From: Chromatiales bacterium
Lineage (GTDB): Bacteria; Pseudomonadota; Gammaproteobacteria; UBA6429; Thiohalophilaceae
Direction: 5' to 3'
Length of the DNA: 64,000 nt
Assembly (NCBI GenBank): GCA_027032075.1
Contig: JALVOC010000229.1
Span: forward strand, 182,162-246,161
Under the pieces are notes generated by a model, which did no database searches, was not told the origin of the DNA, and worked only from the letters and a program-made list of their open reading frames with translations. The first letter of the stretch is position 1, and each line of letters opens with the position of its first letter. Shown in pieces: positions 34,769 through 44,158 of the stretch. The position numbers were made by a program, and so were the translations under genes.

Positions 34769-36643
34769 ATGCGGAGCAAAAAGGCAAGTGTTTTTTTATT
34801 GTTGCTTGTCAGTAATCTGGCCGGCGCTGCCGAATTGCAGAATCCCGAGGAGATTGATGTTCGCTACAAGCGTCTGGATATTTCCTATTACGTAAATGAT
34901 GATTTGAGTCACAGTGAGACCTTTCACACAGTCAAACAGATTTTGCAGGAGCGTGCGCTCGAGAACGCCAAAAACATGTCAATCAGCTTCAGCAGCAGCA
35001 TTGAAAAAGCTGAAATCATCGAGGCGTATACGCTCAAGCCGGATGGCAGGCGCATAAACTCTCCCGAAACGAACTTCCAGCTGAGGACGAACAAGGGCAA
35101 AGGTAAGCATGCACCGGTATTTTCTGATCGAACCACGTTGACCGTGGTTTTTCCCGAGGTGCAGGTCGGTGATGCGACTGTATTCAAGTATAAAATAATC
35201 CAGACCGAACCGATGTTTCCCGGACATTTCACCGCAGTACACAGTTTCTCGAAAAATGTCGCCATGGATTCTGTCAACGTCACCATGAATGTGCCGGCAT
35301 CCTTGAAAGCCAGGTACCAGATCAGGGGGATGACGGAAAAGGTTGCGGTAAAGGGTGGCAGAAGAATCTATTCCTGGCATCTGGAAAATCCGGTACCCGT
35401 AAAAAACAAGCGCAGGAATTATTCGGTCTGGGATTTGGAGTCAACACCGGGCTTTTCCTATTCAACATTTTCTTCATATAAAGAGATAGTTGATGCCTAC
35501 GCCAAAAGGGCGATTCCCAAGGCGGCTGTAACAGATGCCGTCAGACGTCTGGCAAAAACAATCGTCGGGGAAGAAAGCGATAAACGCGAAAAGGCCAGAC
35601 TGCTGTATGAATGGGTGGCGAGAAAAATAACCTATGCAGGGAACTGTATTGGTGTCGGCGCGGTAGTGCCGCACGACATTTCCTTTATCCTCGACAATCG
35701 CATGGGTGATTGCAAGGATCATGCAACATTGCTTCAGGCCTTGTATGAAGCAGAGGGGATCAGGAGTACCCAGGCTTTAATCAATTCGGGTTCCATCTAC
35801 AGCTTGCCCGCTATCCCACAGGTGGGTGCAGTTAATCATGTGATCAACTATTTGCCGGAGTATGATCTGTTCGTCGATGCGACGAGCCAGAACGAGCCTT
35901 TTGGTTCCCTGCCATTCAGTATATCGGACAAACCGGTATTGCTGCTTGATGGTTATCAGCCCGGTGCCAGAACGCCTGCGACACCCATTGGTAAAAACGC
36001 ACTCCACATGAAAACCGTGGTGACCATCGATAAAACCGGAGCAGTCAGTGGTGATATCAATATTCATTTGAAAGGTGCGTTTGCCAGCAAGGTCCGGGCC
36101 GGTTTCCGCAATTCCACAAAATACAGCGAGGAGGAGTGGTTGAAGCGGATATTCAGCAGCGAAGGTCATATTGGTCGGGGGATGATTGTCAAAGATGATC
36201 CGCAACCGCTGATCGATACTTTTCACTACAGTGTCAACTTTGGAAGGAAAAATTTTATTCAGTATTTCGGTGCGGGGGCGTTCCATGTCGCACCTTTTAT
36301 GCCGACCTACGCGGATATCTGGAGTTTTCTCCAGCTGTCGCCTGAAGTTGAGGAAGTGCCGATTGCCTGTAGCAGTGGTTTTTCAACCGAGGAATATGAA
36401 TATCGTTTTCCGGATGACATGAAAATACTGGCAATGCCCAAGAGTGTGGATATTCAGGGGGCGTACCTGAGTTACCAGGCCAGCTATACGGTAGAGGGTA
36501 ATACCCTCAGGGTAAAAAAAGTATTCGAGGACAAGACCCCCGGTAATGTCTGTGCGCCGGAACTGATAAAGTCTCAAAGGGCGGTAATTCAAAAAATCGT
36601 CAGAAACATGAAGTCACAGGTCGTATATCAGATAAAGGAGTGA
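34769..36643 (+). CDS. Exported DUF3857/transglutaminase-like protein
   Basis: 624 residues from MRSKKASVFLLLLVSN. This start has GGAG nine bases upstream and opens a signal peptide ending near AGAAE. Starts further upstream run through the repeat and are rejected. The DUF3857 beta domain (about 35-230) is followed by a transglutaminase-like domain whose triad looks intact: C315 in MGDCKDHATLL, H357 in AVNHVINYLP, D370 in LFVDATSQ. Such proteins may act as periplasmic peptidases or amidases. The substrate is unknown. It is downstream of the solenoid gene. Confidence 0.85.
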   Translation: MRSKKASVFLLLLVSNLAGAAELQNPEEIDVRYKRLDISYYVNDDLSHSETFHTVKQILQERALENAKNMSISFSSSIEKAEIIEAYTLKPDGRRINSPETNFQLRTNKGKGKHAPVFSDRTTLTVVFPEVQVGDATVFKYKIIQTEPMFPGHFTAVHSFSKNVAMDSVNVTMNVPASLKARYQIRGMTEKVAVKGGRRIYSWHLENPVPVKNKRRNYSVWDLESTPGFSYSTFSSYKEIVDAYAKRAIPKAAVTDAVRRLAKTIVGEESDKREKARLLYEWVARKITYAGNCIGVGAVVPHDISFILDNRMGDCKDHATLLQALYEAEGIRSTQALINSGSIYSLPAIPQVGAVNHVINYLPEYDLFVDATSQNEPFGSLPFSISDKPVLLLDGYQPGARTPATPIGKNALHMKTVVTIDKTGAVSGDINIHLKGAFASKVRAGFRNSTKYSEEEWLKRIFSSEGHIGRGMIVKDDPQPLIDTFHYSVNFGRKNFIQYFGAGAFHVAPFMPTYADIWSFLQLSPEVEEVPIACSSGFSTEEYEYRFPDDMKILAMPKSVDIQGAYLSYQASYTVEGNTLRVKKVFEDKTPGNVCAPELIKSQRAVIQKIVRNMKSQVVYQIKE

Positions 36644-36856
36644 TGTCCTGTGGCACAGGGGGGTGTGAGAGGCGTATGCCCCCGAACCGGACGGCCCGTT
36701 TTGGGGGGCAACCCGAAGGGATGAGGCCGTTTTCTCCCGTAACGACTTTGCCTGTCGCTGAGGTACGTTCAGTACCCCGCGCTCGATGCGCCTTGTTTCG
36801 AGAAAAAATGGCCGCCGTCGCGGGTTTGTCATTTGTGGGAACAGGTCCTGAATAGA

Positions 36857-37043
36857 CGTTCCGAATACCAGTACATTTAGGTAACGAAGCATCAGGGCCA
36901 GGGGGGTTTACATGACACGCTGTAAATACATCCCTGTAAGCTCGACAGCCGCTTCCCTGCGGCTGACGGTCATGTAAACCCCCCTGGCCCTGATGCGAAA
37001 CTTGAATCTGGTGATATTACTAAATGACCTGGTATTCGGAACG
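36857..37043. repeat. Palindromic repeat family B, copy 2 (complete)
   Basis: The perfect 15-bp ends are CGTTCCGAATACCAG (36857-36871) and its inverse (37029-37043). Inner perfect 28-bp stems lie at 36889-36916 and 36969-36996 (GCATCAGGGCCAGG...). The loop has CACGCTGTAAATACATCC, CTGTAAGCT and a CAGCCGC/GCGGCTG hairpin, nearly the same loop as the family A elements. The 213 bp before it (36644-36856) are GC-rich with no gene seen. Confidence 0.87.
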
Positions 37044-37090
37044 ACTAATGTTAGTATATAGTGATCAAACCTTGTGACCGTTGCCCCCTG

Positions 37091-37672
37091 ATGACCCAAG
37101 ACGACAAAACCGGCTCTATCCTGCGTAGCCTGCAAAGACTCTATTCCAGGCTTGTGCTGTTTAATTTGCAAAAGCGCATGAGTTCCTACCGTGGATCCGT
37201 CGGTTCCGGAACCGGTGAGGACATTACCGCAACCTTGTATGCATGTATTGATAATTGCGCCTCTTCCGCCAGTGCGCACAAGCAGGCAGGAACCCAGCAT
37301 GAGCCTTCCCGCCATAACGTGAAAGCCGCGGCTACCCCGTCACCGCCATCGATCCCCGCCAACCATCAGGAATCGGTATTCAAGATGGCGATGAATGGGC
37401 TTTCCCTCTATTTCAGGAAGCGAAAGGTGAATTCAGTAATGGCCACCGAACTGGGGGAGAAGCTGAAAAAGAGCATCTGGGAACATATCCATGCGGCCCA
37501 CCGTGCCGCTCATCAGGGGAAAGTCGACACAGCCAGGCTGCATGCGGACATCGCAAGCACCGCACTGAAAGAAGCCGCCCACTATATGCCGGAGGAGGAG
37601 TATGCAACGCTCGTTGCGGAAATCAAGGATGTGTTTAACGATGAGAAGCAACAACACGGTACGTTGGCCTAA
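37091..37672 (+). CDS. Hypothetical protein (193 aa)
   Basis: The start at the ATG of MTQDDKTGSILRSLQ is preferred over a GTG ten codons upstream. The middle (about 70-95) is low-complexity and Pro/Ala/Ser-rich. The C-terminal 90 residues are helical and charged (GEKLKKSIWEHIHAAHRAAH). There is no membrane segment or known motif. It begins 48 bp after repeat B copy 2 and precedes the uvrY-like regulator by 250 bp. Function unknown. Confidence 0.6.
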   Translation: MTQDDKTGSILRSLQRLYSRLVLFNLQKRMSSYRGSVGSGTGEDITATLYACIDNCASSASAHKQAGTQHEPSRHNVKAAATPSPPSIPANHQESVFKMAMNGLSLYFRKRKVNSVMATELGEKLKKSIWEHIHAAHRAAHQGKVDTARLHADIASTALKEAAHYMPEEEYATLVAEIKDVFNDEKQQHGTLA

Positions 37673-37923
37673 GTAAACCGTTCCCGGTGCCGGTTGAGGG
37701 TTGTGCAGCACACGCCGCAAATTCGTGATCCAGAATGCTGTTTTATCACCATCCTGATGGTGTGCTGGCGCTCGCAGGTAACGCTTGCTTCCTGATTTAT
37801 ATCTATTTGATTTTTAACTGTATTGGATGAATTCCAAATAAATCACTACCCAAATCAACTACAATAGGGTAAATTTTAGGGGTATTAGGCCATTTTTCTT
37901 AATCGAATGTCTGGTTACAGTGA

Positions 37924-38577
37924 ATGATTAAACTCATGTTGGTGGACGACCATGATCTCGTCCGCACAGGAATCAAGCGTCTCCTGGAAGATCATCAGGG
38001 ATTTGAGATCGTCGCTGAGGCAACCAGCGGGGAAGAGGCTTTGAGCCAGATCAACGCTGCTGATCCTGACGTGGTCCTGATGGACATCAACATGCCCGGC
38101 ATCGGCGGACTGGAGGCGACACGCAAACTGTTGCAGAGCCGGCCGGGGATCAAAATCATCGTTGTAACCATGCATGACGATGATCTGTTCCCGCAACGTC
38201 TTCTCAAGGCAGGTGCCCTGGGTTATGTGACCAAGGGGGCGAAGGTGGAGGAAATCATCAAGGCTATCAATACGGTGATGGCTAACCGCCGTTATATCAG
38301 CCCCGTGATTGCGCAGCAGATGGCGTTGTCCAACCTTGCAGAAGAGGAGGATTCACCCTTTGAAAATCTCTCGGAACGCGAATTACAGGTATTGATGATG
38401 ATGATGGACGGCCAGAGCATCAGCGCGATTTCCGAAAAACTGTTTCTTAGTCCCAAAACCGTGAGCACGTATCGCTCCCGCCTGTACTCCAAACTGAATG
38501 TGAAAAACGACATCGAACTGGCGCGCAAGGCGTTGCTCTACGGCATTGTGGAAAATACCGCAAAGTTGAAAACATAG
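37924..38577 (+). CDS. uvrY: Response regulator UvrY/GacA
   Basis: 217 residues. The receiver domain has VDDHD near the start, the phospho-acceptor D54 in VVLMDINMPGIGG, and K104-type lysine in YVTKGAKVEE. The LuxR-type helix-turn-helix (about 148-205) reads LSERELQVLMMMMDGQSI. GacA/UvrY drives small RNAs that titrate CsrA, and pairs with BarA/GacS. It lies upstream of uvrC as in E. coli, here with a UDG gene between them. Confidence 0.94.
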   Translation: MIKLMLVDDHDLVRTGIKRLLEDHQGFEIVAEATSGEEALSQINAADPDVVLMDINMPGIGGLEATRKLLQSRPGIKIIVVTMHDDDLFPQRLLKAGALGYVTKGAKVEEIIKAINTVMANRRYISPVIAQQMALSNLAEEEDSPFENLSERELQVLMMMMDGQSISAISEKLFLSPKTVSTYRSRLYSKLNVKNDIELARKALLYGIVENTAKLKT

Positions 38578-38652
38578 AAAAAACAAAAACATACAAACTA
38601 TTATTGATGTTGAGTCTACTTGTAAGTTTCACCTGTCCCTGATTAAATCCCG

Positions 38653-39291
38653 ATGTCTGTCACACAATTCGATCCCGCCTGCCGGCGTTGTGAGCGGCTT
38701 GCGAAATTCCTGCAGGAAGTGAAGCGGGACAACCCCGGTTATTTTTGCCAGCCGGTACCGCCTTTCGGGGTAAAACAGCCGCGGCTGTTGATCGTCGGAC
38801 TGGCGCCCGGTCTGCACGGTGCCAATGCCACCGGCCGGCCTTTCACCGGGGATTTTGCCGGCATCCTGCTGTATGAAACGCTCCACAAGTTCGGTTTCAG
38901 CAACCGGGCTGAATCGGTCGCGTCTGATGACGGTCTGAAACTCCGGCAGTGCCGCATCACCAACGCGGTCAAGTGTCTGCCGCCCGCCAACAAACCCACC
39001 GGAAGCGAAATCAACAGCTGCAATGTCCTGTTGGCCTCCGAGCTGGCAGGATTGCGCAAAGGTACGGTTGTGCTGGTGCTGGGTGGCATCGCCCACAAGG
39101 CTGTTCTCAAAGCGCTGGAACTCAGGATAAAGGATTATCCTTTTGCTCACGGTGCGTTCCGTGCGTTGCCCAACGGCCTTGTTCTCGCCACCTCCTATCA
39201 TTGCAGCCGTTATAACACCCAGACCAGGCGGCTGACGGAGAAAATGTTTCATGCGGTGTTTCACCGTATCCGCACACACATCGACAGTTGA
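38653..39291 (+). CDS. Family 5 uracil-DNA glycosylase (UDGb type)
   Basis: 212 residues. Motif 1 is GLAPGLHGANATGRPFTGD (49-67), which is typical of the thermophile-type family 5 UDG that lacks the usual polar catalytic residue there. Motif 2 reads TSYHCSRYN. Cysteines at 10, 13, 100 and 108 could hold the expected iron-sulfur cluster. It removes uracil and related bases from DNA. It sits between uvrY and uvrC, placing base-excision beside nucleotide-excision repair. Confidence 0.9.
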   Translation: MSVTQFDPACRRCERLAKFLQEVKRDNPGYFCQPVPPFGVKQPRLLIVGLAPGLHGANATGRPFTGDFAGILLYETLHKFGFSNRAESVASDDGLKLRQCRITNAVKCLPPANKPTGSEINSCNVLLASELAGLRKGTVVLVLGGIAHKAVLKALELRIKDYPFAHGAFRALPNGLVLATSYHCSRYNTQTRRLTEKMFHAVFHRIRTHIDS

Positions 39292-39354
39292 TCATCCATC
39301 CCGCTGGCAGAGAGTCTTGCGGTGCGTATTGCCTGCGAATGGTAAAATAGCGTC

Positions 39355-41223
39355 ATGAGTGAATCTGTTTGTCAGTTCGACGCAAAAGCCTACCTGAAGC
39401 GCCTGCCGGGCAAACCCGGGGTATACCGCATGCGGGATGCCTCCGGTACCGTGATCTATGTGGGCAAGGCCAATAATCTGAAAAAGCGGGTTTCGAGCTA
39501 TTTCCGCAAAAACCTCGACAGCGCGAAAACCCGGGCGCTGGTTTCACGTATCTGCGATATCGAGATCACGGTCACGCACACCGAGAATGAGGCGCTGTTG
39601 CTGGAAAACAACCTGATCAAAAGCCTCAAACCCCGTTACAACGTGCTGTTTCGGGATGACAAGAGTTACCCCTATATCTTTCTCGATACCGTTCATGAAT
39701 TTCCGCGTCTCGGCTTTCATCGCGGTGCGCAACGCGCCAAAGGGCGCTATTTCGGGCCGTATCCCAGTGCCGGGGCCGTGCGGGAAACCCTCAACCTGTT
39801 GCAGAAACTGTTTCCCGTTCGCCAGTGTGAAGACTCCTTTTACAAAAACCGTTCGCGGCCGTGCCTGCAATACCAGATCAAGCGTTGTACCGCGCCCTGC
39901 GTGGGACGGGTGAGCCAGGCGCAATATGCCGAGGATGTCCGCCATGTGGTGATGTTTCTGCAGGGCAAAAGCAGTGCCGTCATTGACGATCTGGTGGCCT
40001 GTATGGAGCAGGCCTCGGCAGATCTGGAATTTGAACAGGCAGCACGCTACCGCGATCAGATCGCCAGCCTGCGCCGGGTTCAGGAGAAACAGTACATCAG
40101 CAACGACAGCGGTGATCTCGATGTGATTGCTGCGGCAACCGGCAAGGGTATGGGGTGCATCCAGGTGTTTACCATCCGCGGCGGGCGCAATCTGGGAAAT
40201 CGCAGCTTTTTTCCCAAGCTGGCCGATGCCGCACTGGACGAAGAGGGGGAGGAAGGCCAGCTGATCGCCTCTTTTCTCCCCCAATATTACCTGCACGGCA
40301 AAGGGAACGGCGGGCATACCATCCCGCCGGAAATCCTCTTGAGTCATCCGCTCGAAAACACCCCCCTGCTGGAGCAGGTTTTGGGTGAGAGCGCCGGGCA
40401 TAAGGTCAGCCTTACCTGCCGCTTGCGCGGCCAGCGCGCCCGCCGCGTCAAAATGGCGCTGCAGAATGCCGAGCAGGCGCTGGCGATCCGCCTCAACAGC
40501 CAGGCAACCCTGATCCAGCGCTTCGAAGCGCTGCAGGAGGCGTTTGCGCTGGACGAAATGCCGCGGCGGCTGGAGTGTTTTGACATCAGCCACACCATGG
40601 GGGAGGCGACCGTTGCCTCCTGCGTGGTGTTTGACACGAACGGGCCGCTCAAGGCGGACTACCGCCGTTTCAATATTGAAGGAATCACCCCCGGTGACGA
40701 CTATGCCGCCATGCACCAGGCGCTGACACGCCGTTACCGGCGCTTGAACGAGGGGGAAGGGAAATTGCCGGACATCCTCTTTATCGATGGTGGCAAGGGA
40801 CAGTTGGCCCAGGCGGAAGCGGTGCTGCAGGAGCTGCAGATAGCCGGAGTATTGCTCATTGGCATCGCCAAAGGGCCGGAACGCAAAGCCGGAAGGGAAA
40901 CCCTTTACTTATCCGGATCAGAAAACGAAACTATACTGCCAGCCGATTCGAAAGCGCTGCATCTTGTCCAGCAGATCCGGGACGAGGCGCACCGCTTTGC
41001 CATCACCGGCCACCGCCAGCGACGCCAGCGCCGGCGTAACACCTCACCGCTGGAGGCCATTCCGGGGCTGGGGCCAAAGCGCAGACAATTGTTGCTCAAG
41101 CAGTTTGGGGGTTTGCAGGAAGTTGCCCGTGCCGGCGTAGAGGATCTGGCCCGGATTACCGGGATCAGCAAAAAACTGGCACAATTGATTTACGATGCCT
41201 TTCATACGGACGAAAGCGGATAA
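39355..41223 (+). CDS. uvrC: Excinuclease ABC subunit C
   Basis: 622 residues. The N-terminal GIY-YIG nuclease (PGVYRMRDASGTVIYVGKA) makes the 3' cut. The cysteine cluster CLQYQIKRCTAPC is near 170, a UVR domain follows (FEQAARYRDQIASL), then the RNase H-like 5' nuclease (ECFDISHTMGE, FIDGGKGQL) and the C-terminal helix-hairpin-helix pair. The start is 63 nt after the UDG stop. pgsA starts 2 nt after its stop. Confidence 0.97.
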   Translation: MSESVCQFDAKAYLKRLPGKPGVYRMRDASGTVIYVGKANNLKKRVSSYFRKNLDSAKTRALVSRICDIEITVTHTENEALLLENNLIKSLKPRYNVLFRDDKSYPYIFLDTVHEFPRLGFHRGAQRAKGRYFGPYPSAGAVRETLNLLQKLFPVRQCEDSFYKNRSRPCLQYQIKRCTAPCVGRVSQAQYAEDVRHVVMFLQGKSSAVIDDLVACMEQASADLEFEQAARYRDQIASLRRVQEKQYISNDSGDLDVIAAATGKGMGCIQVFTIRGGRNLGNRSFFPKLADAALDEEGEEGQLIASFLPQYYLHGKGNGGHTIPPEILLSHPLENTPLLEQVLGESAGHKVSLTCRLRGQRARRVKMALQNAEQALAIRLNSQATLIQRFEALQEAFALDEMPRRLECFDISHTMGEATVASCVVFDTNGPLKADYRRFNIEGITPGDDYAAMHQALTRRYRRLNEGEGKLPDILFIDGGKGQLAQAEAVLQELQIAGVLLIGIAKGPERKAGRETLYLSGSENETILPADSKALHLVQQIRDEAHRFAITGHRQRRQRRRNTSPLEAIPGLGPKRRQLLLKQFGGLQEVARAGVEDLARITGISKKLAQLIYDAFHTDESG

Positions 41224-41225
41224 AC

Positions 41226-41807
41226 ATGAAGCTCAACCTGCCGAACAAAATGACGCTTACCCGGATTCTACTGATCCCGGTGTTTGTGATCGCCTTCTAC
41301 CTGCCGCTTTTTGGTTTGAACAACTATATCGTCACCGCCATTTTTATCCTGGCGGGGGTCACCGACTGGTTCGACGGTTACCTGGCGCGCCGCCTCAATC
41401 AGCAGTCGGCCTTCGGTGAATTTCTCGATCCGGTTGCGGATAAACTGATGGTCTCGGTTGCGCTGGTGTTACTGGTGGGTGCCCATCCCGGCTGGCTGCT
41501 CGCTCTCCCGGCGGCGGTGATCATTGGCCGCGAGATCACCATCTCCGCCTTGCGTGAGTGGATGGCAAACGTGGGTGATCGCACCAAAGTGGCGGTTTCC
41601 ATCATCGGCAAGTTCAAGACGGCTGTGCAGATGCTGGCGATCGGTTTTCTGCTGTTTGAAAAATCACTGGGTGATTTTCCAACCCTGCAAATCGGCTACG
41701 TGCTGCTCTACATCGCGGCCTCACTCACCCTCTGGTCCATGTATCTCTACCTCAAGGCGGCCTGGCCCACGCTCAATAATGAGAACAAAGAGGACACAAC
41801 AACTTGA
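41226..41807 (+). CDS. pgsA: CDP-diacylglycerol-glycerol-3-phosphate 3-phosphatidyltransferase
   Basis: 193 residues, an inner-membrane enzyme that makes phosphatidylglycerophosphate. The CDP-alcohol phosphotransferase motif is complete: D47 and D50-G51 with AR at 54-55, G64, D68 and D72 (DWFDGYLARR, GEFLDPVADK). Several hydrophobic helices follow. It is co-transcribed with uvrC and followed by three tRNA genes, as in E. coli. Confidence 0.96.
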   Translation: MKLNLPNKMTLTRILLIPVFVIAFYLPLFGLNNYIVTAIFILAGVTDWFDGYLARRLNQQSAFGEFLDPVADKLMVSVALVLLVGAHPGWLLALPAAVIIGREITISALREWMANVGDRTKVAVSIIGKFKTAVQMLAIGFLLFEKSLGDFPTLQIGYVLLYIAASLTLWSMYLYLKAAWPTLNNENKEDTTT

Positions 41808-41847
41808 CACAACCTGAGGCATCGCTAAAATACGCCTTCCTCACAAA

Positions 41848-41923
<76 letters not shown>

Positions 41924-41931
41924 GATTCAAC

Positions 41932-41960
41932 AAACCCCGGTGATGATCCGGGGTTTTTTT
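41932..41960 (+). terminator. Terminator after tRNA-Gly
   Basis: An AACCCCGG/CCGGGGTT stem, 7-nt loop and a run of T on the plus strand. It lies between tRNA-Gly and tRNA-Cys, so the latter two tRNAs may have their own promoter. Confidence 0.85.
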
Positions 41961-42004
41961 GTACCCTGCGCCGATTCTCGTATAGAATAGCGCACCCCAC
42001 TCAT

Positions 42005-42078
42005 GGCTGGGTGGCAGAGTGGCTATGCACCGGCCTGCAAAGCCGTGTACCTCGGTTCGATTCCGGGCCCAGCCTCCA
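42005..42078 (+). tRNA. tRNA-Cys(GCA)
   Basis: 74 nt. The acceptor GGCTGGG pairs with CCCAGCC, followed by T and encoded CCA. The anticodon GCA is at 42037-42039. Confidence 0.96.
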
Positions 42079-42139
42079 TTTTCACGCAAAATTTCCCTTT
42101 CCCTGTTTCCGCCGCTAGAATAGCCGGCTTCTCACCCTG

Positions 42140-42226
42140 GCCCGGGTGGCGAAATTGGTAGACGCAAGGGACTTAAAATCCCTCGGTGGAAACACCGTGC
42201 CGGTTCGATTCCGGCCCCGGGCACCA
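42140..42226 (+). tRNA. tRNA-Leu(UAA)
   Basis: 87 nt, class II with a long variable arm. The acceptor GCCCGGG pairs with CCCGGGC, followed by A and encoded CCA. The anticodon TAA is at 42174-42176. The 3' end is 12 bp from the stop of the convergent ABC transporter gene. Confidence 0.97.
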
Positions 42227-42237
42227 TCCCCACACCA

Positions 42238-44058
42238 TCAATGCGGACCATACAGCCGGCTGTACAGGCCTTTATTCTGCATGAGTTCTTCATGGGATCC
42301 TTCTTCGATGATGTGTCCGTCCTCAAACACATAAACGCGATCGGCCTGTTTTATGGCGCTCAAGCGATGCGCGATGATCAGGGTGGTGCGTCCTTTGAGA
42401 AAAGTGCGCATGGCATGATGCAGGCGTGCTTCGGTGGCGGTATCGAGGGATGAGGTGGCTTCGTCCAGGATCACGACCTTGGGATCAGTGAGCACCATGC
42501 GGGCAATCGCCAGACGTTGTTGTTGTCCGCCGGAAAGGCGCAGACCCTGGTGGCCGATGATGGTATCCAGTTTTTTAGGCATCTCTTCGATCACTTCTTT
42601 GAGTTGCGCGATTTCCAGTGCCTGCCAGAGTTTGCTGTCATTGATTTCTGCACCCAGCGTCAGATTGTTGCGTACTGTGTCATTAAACATCGCCGGGTGT
42701 TGCAGTACCGTTGCCACATGATTACGCACCACATCCAGACCGATTTCGGTTATCGGTACCTCGTCATAATAAAGCATGCCTTGTTGCGGCGGATACAGGC
42801 CAAGCAGTACCTGCACCAGGGTGGATTTACCGCCGCCACTGGCACCTACCAGGGCGATTTTTTCACCCGCCTGGATGGTCAGACTGACGTGTTTCAATAC
42901 CGGTTCGTTGTTTCCATAGGCAAAACAGATGTTTTCCATGCGGATGCCGACAGTGGTTTTGTCGAGAAATGGATTTTTCAGATGCGGGTATTGCGGTTCC
43001 TGTTTCAGTTTTAACAAACGGTTGATCCGCCCCAGCGCGGCCTTGGCGGAATAAAAGGCGTATTGTAAATTCAGTAATTCCTGCACTGGCGACATCATGA
43101 ACCACAAGTAGCTGAATACCGCCATCATTTCGCCAACGCTGAGATCGGAAAACACCACCATCAACATGCTGATGGCGCGGAAGGTATCAAAACCGATCAG
43201 AAAAACACCGAAGGAAAGGCGGTTGGCTGCATCGGATTTCCAGGAAAATGCCGCCGAGTGTGTTTTGATTTCCCTGGCGTGACGGATAACCCTGGAAAGA
43301 TAATAGTGTTCACGATTGCTGGCGCGGATTTGCTGGATCGTGTCCAGTGTTTCCACCAGCGATTCCTGGAACAATTCAAACGCGCGGTTCTCACGTTTTT
43401 TGAGATGCTTCACTTTTTTGCCAAGGACAACCGTAAAATAAATCACCAGCGGGTTCATAAATAAAATGAACAATGCCAGTTGCCAGTGCATCCATAACAG
43501 AATGCCGCTGATACCGACCAGGCTGAGTGCGGCAATCAGGGTTTTGCTGACCGATGCGCCGACAAATTCGTCCACCGCATTCAGATCGGTTACAAAGTGG
43601 GAGGCAACGGCACCGCTGCCCAGGGTTTCGTACTCCGCCATGGAGATAAACTGCAAACGGGAGAGCAGGGCGCGGCGTATGCGATACACTACGTCCTTGG
43701 CGATGTTGGTGAATTCGCGGGTCTGCCATACTGAGAGTAACAAACCGGAGAGACGCAGAAATACAGTCACCAGCAGGATAACGGTGATATACAGCACCGG
43801 CCCGTGCCACGAGGGCGGAAACAGGGTGTTCATCATGCCCACCAGCCTGGCGGGTTTGTTCAGCAACACCTCATCCACCAGCAAAGGCAGCAGCAGCGGG
43901 ATCGGCACAGTCATCACCACCGCCAGCATGGCCACGAGGTTTGCGGCGATCAGCTCGCGCATGTGTTCGCGGGCGACACGGATGATATACGCCAAGGTAT
44001 ACCCTTCCGCCGGGGTGGTGGGTGAAAGAGAAGGGGATGGGTCAACAGCCGGTTTCAT
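42238..44058 (-). CDS. ABC exporter, MsbA-type half transporter
   Basis: 606 residues with a six-helix membrane domain (about 30-320) fused to an ATPase domain. Walker A is GASGGGKST, the signature is LSGGQQQR, and Walker B runs VVILDEATSSLD. It is a homodimeric-type exporter of the lipid/drug/peptide group. The substrate cannot be assigned: there is no peptidase C39 domain and no partner gene. It is divergent from an inositol-monophosphatase-family gene. Confidence 0.9.
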   Translation of the reverse strand: MKPAVDPSPSLSPTTPAEGYTLAYIIRVAREHMRELIAANLVAMLAVVMTVPIPLLLPLLVDEVLLNKPARLVGMMNTLFPPSWHGPVLYITVILLVTVFLRLSGLLLSVWQTREFTNIAKDVVYRIRRALLSRLQFISMAEYETLGSGAVASHFVTDLNAVDEFVGASVSKTLIAALSLVGISGILLWMHWQLALFILFMNPLVIYFTVVLGKKVKHLKKRENRAFELFQESLVETLDTIQQIRASNREHYYLSRVIRHAREIKTHSAAFSWKSDAANRLSFGVFLIGFDTFRAISMLMVVFSDLSVGEMMAVFSYLWFMMSPVQELLNLQYAFYSAKAALGRINRLLKLKQEPQYPHLKNPFLDKTTVGIRMENICFAYGNNEPVLKHVSLTIQAGEKIALVGASGGGKSTLVQVLLGLYPPQQGMLYYDEVPITEIGLDVVRNHVATVLQHPAMFNDTVRNNLTLGAEINDSKLWQALEIAQLKEVIEEMPKKLDTIIGHQGLRLSGGQQQRLAIARMVLTDPKVVILDEATSSLDTATEARLHHAMRTFLKGRTTLIIAHRLSAIKQADRVYVFEDGHIIEEGSHEELMQNKGLYSRLYGPH

Positions 44059-44158
44059 GCGTGGCAGTATATCAGCGTTTGATGATGGAGAGGCATGCTT
44101 GAGAAAATGTAAGGAGAATCGGCCTTTCCCCGGCAGTGGATTTCAATCATAACCAACG

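Noticed and set aside
39544..40716. 390-codon open frame on the minus strand
   Set aside because: Antisense to uvrC, without a ribosome site or recognisable protein.
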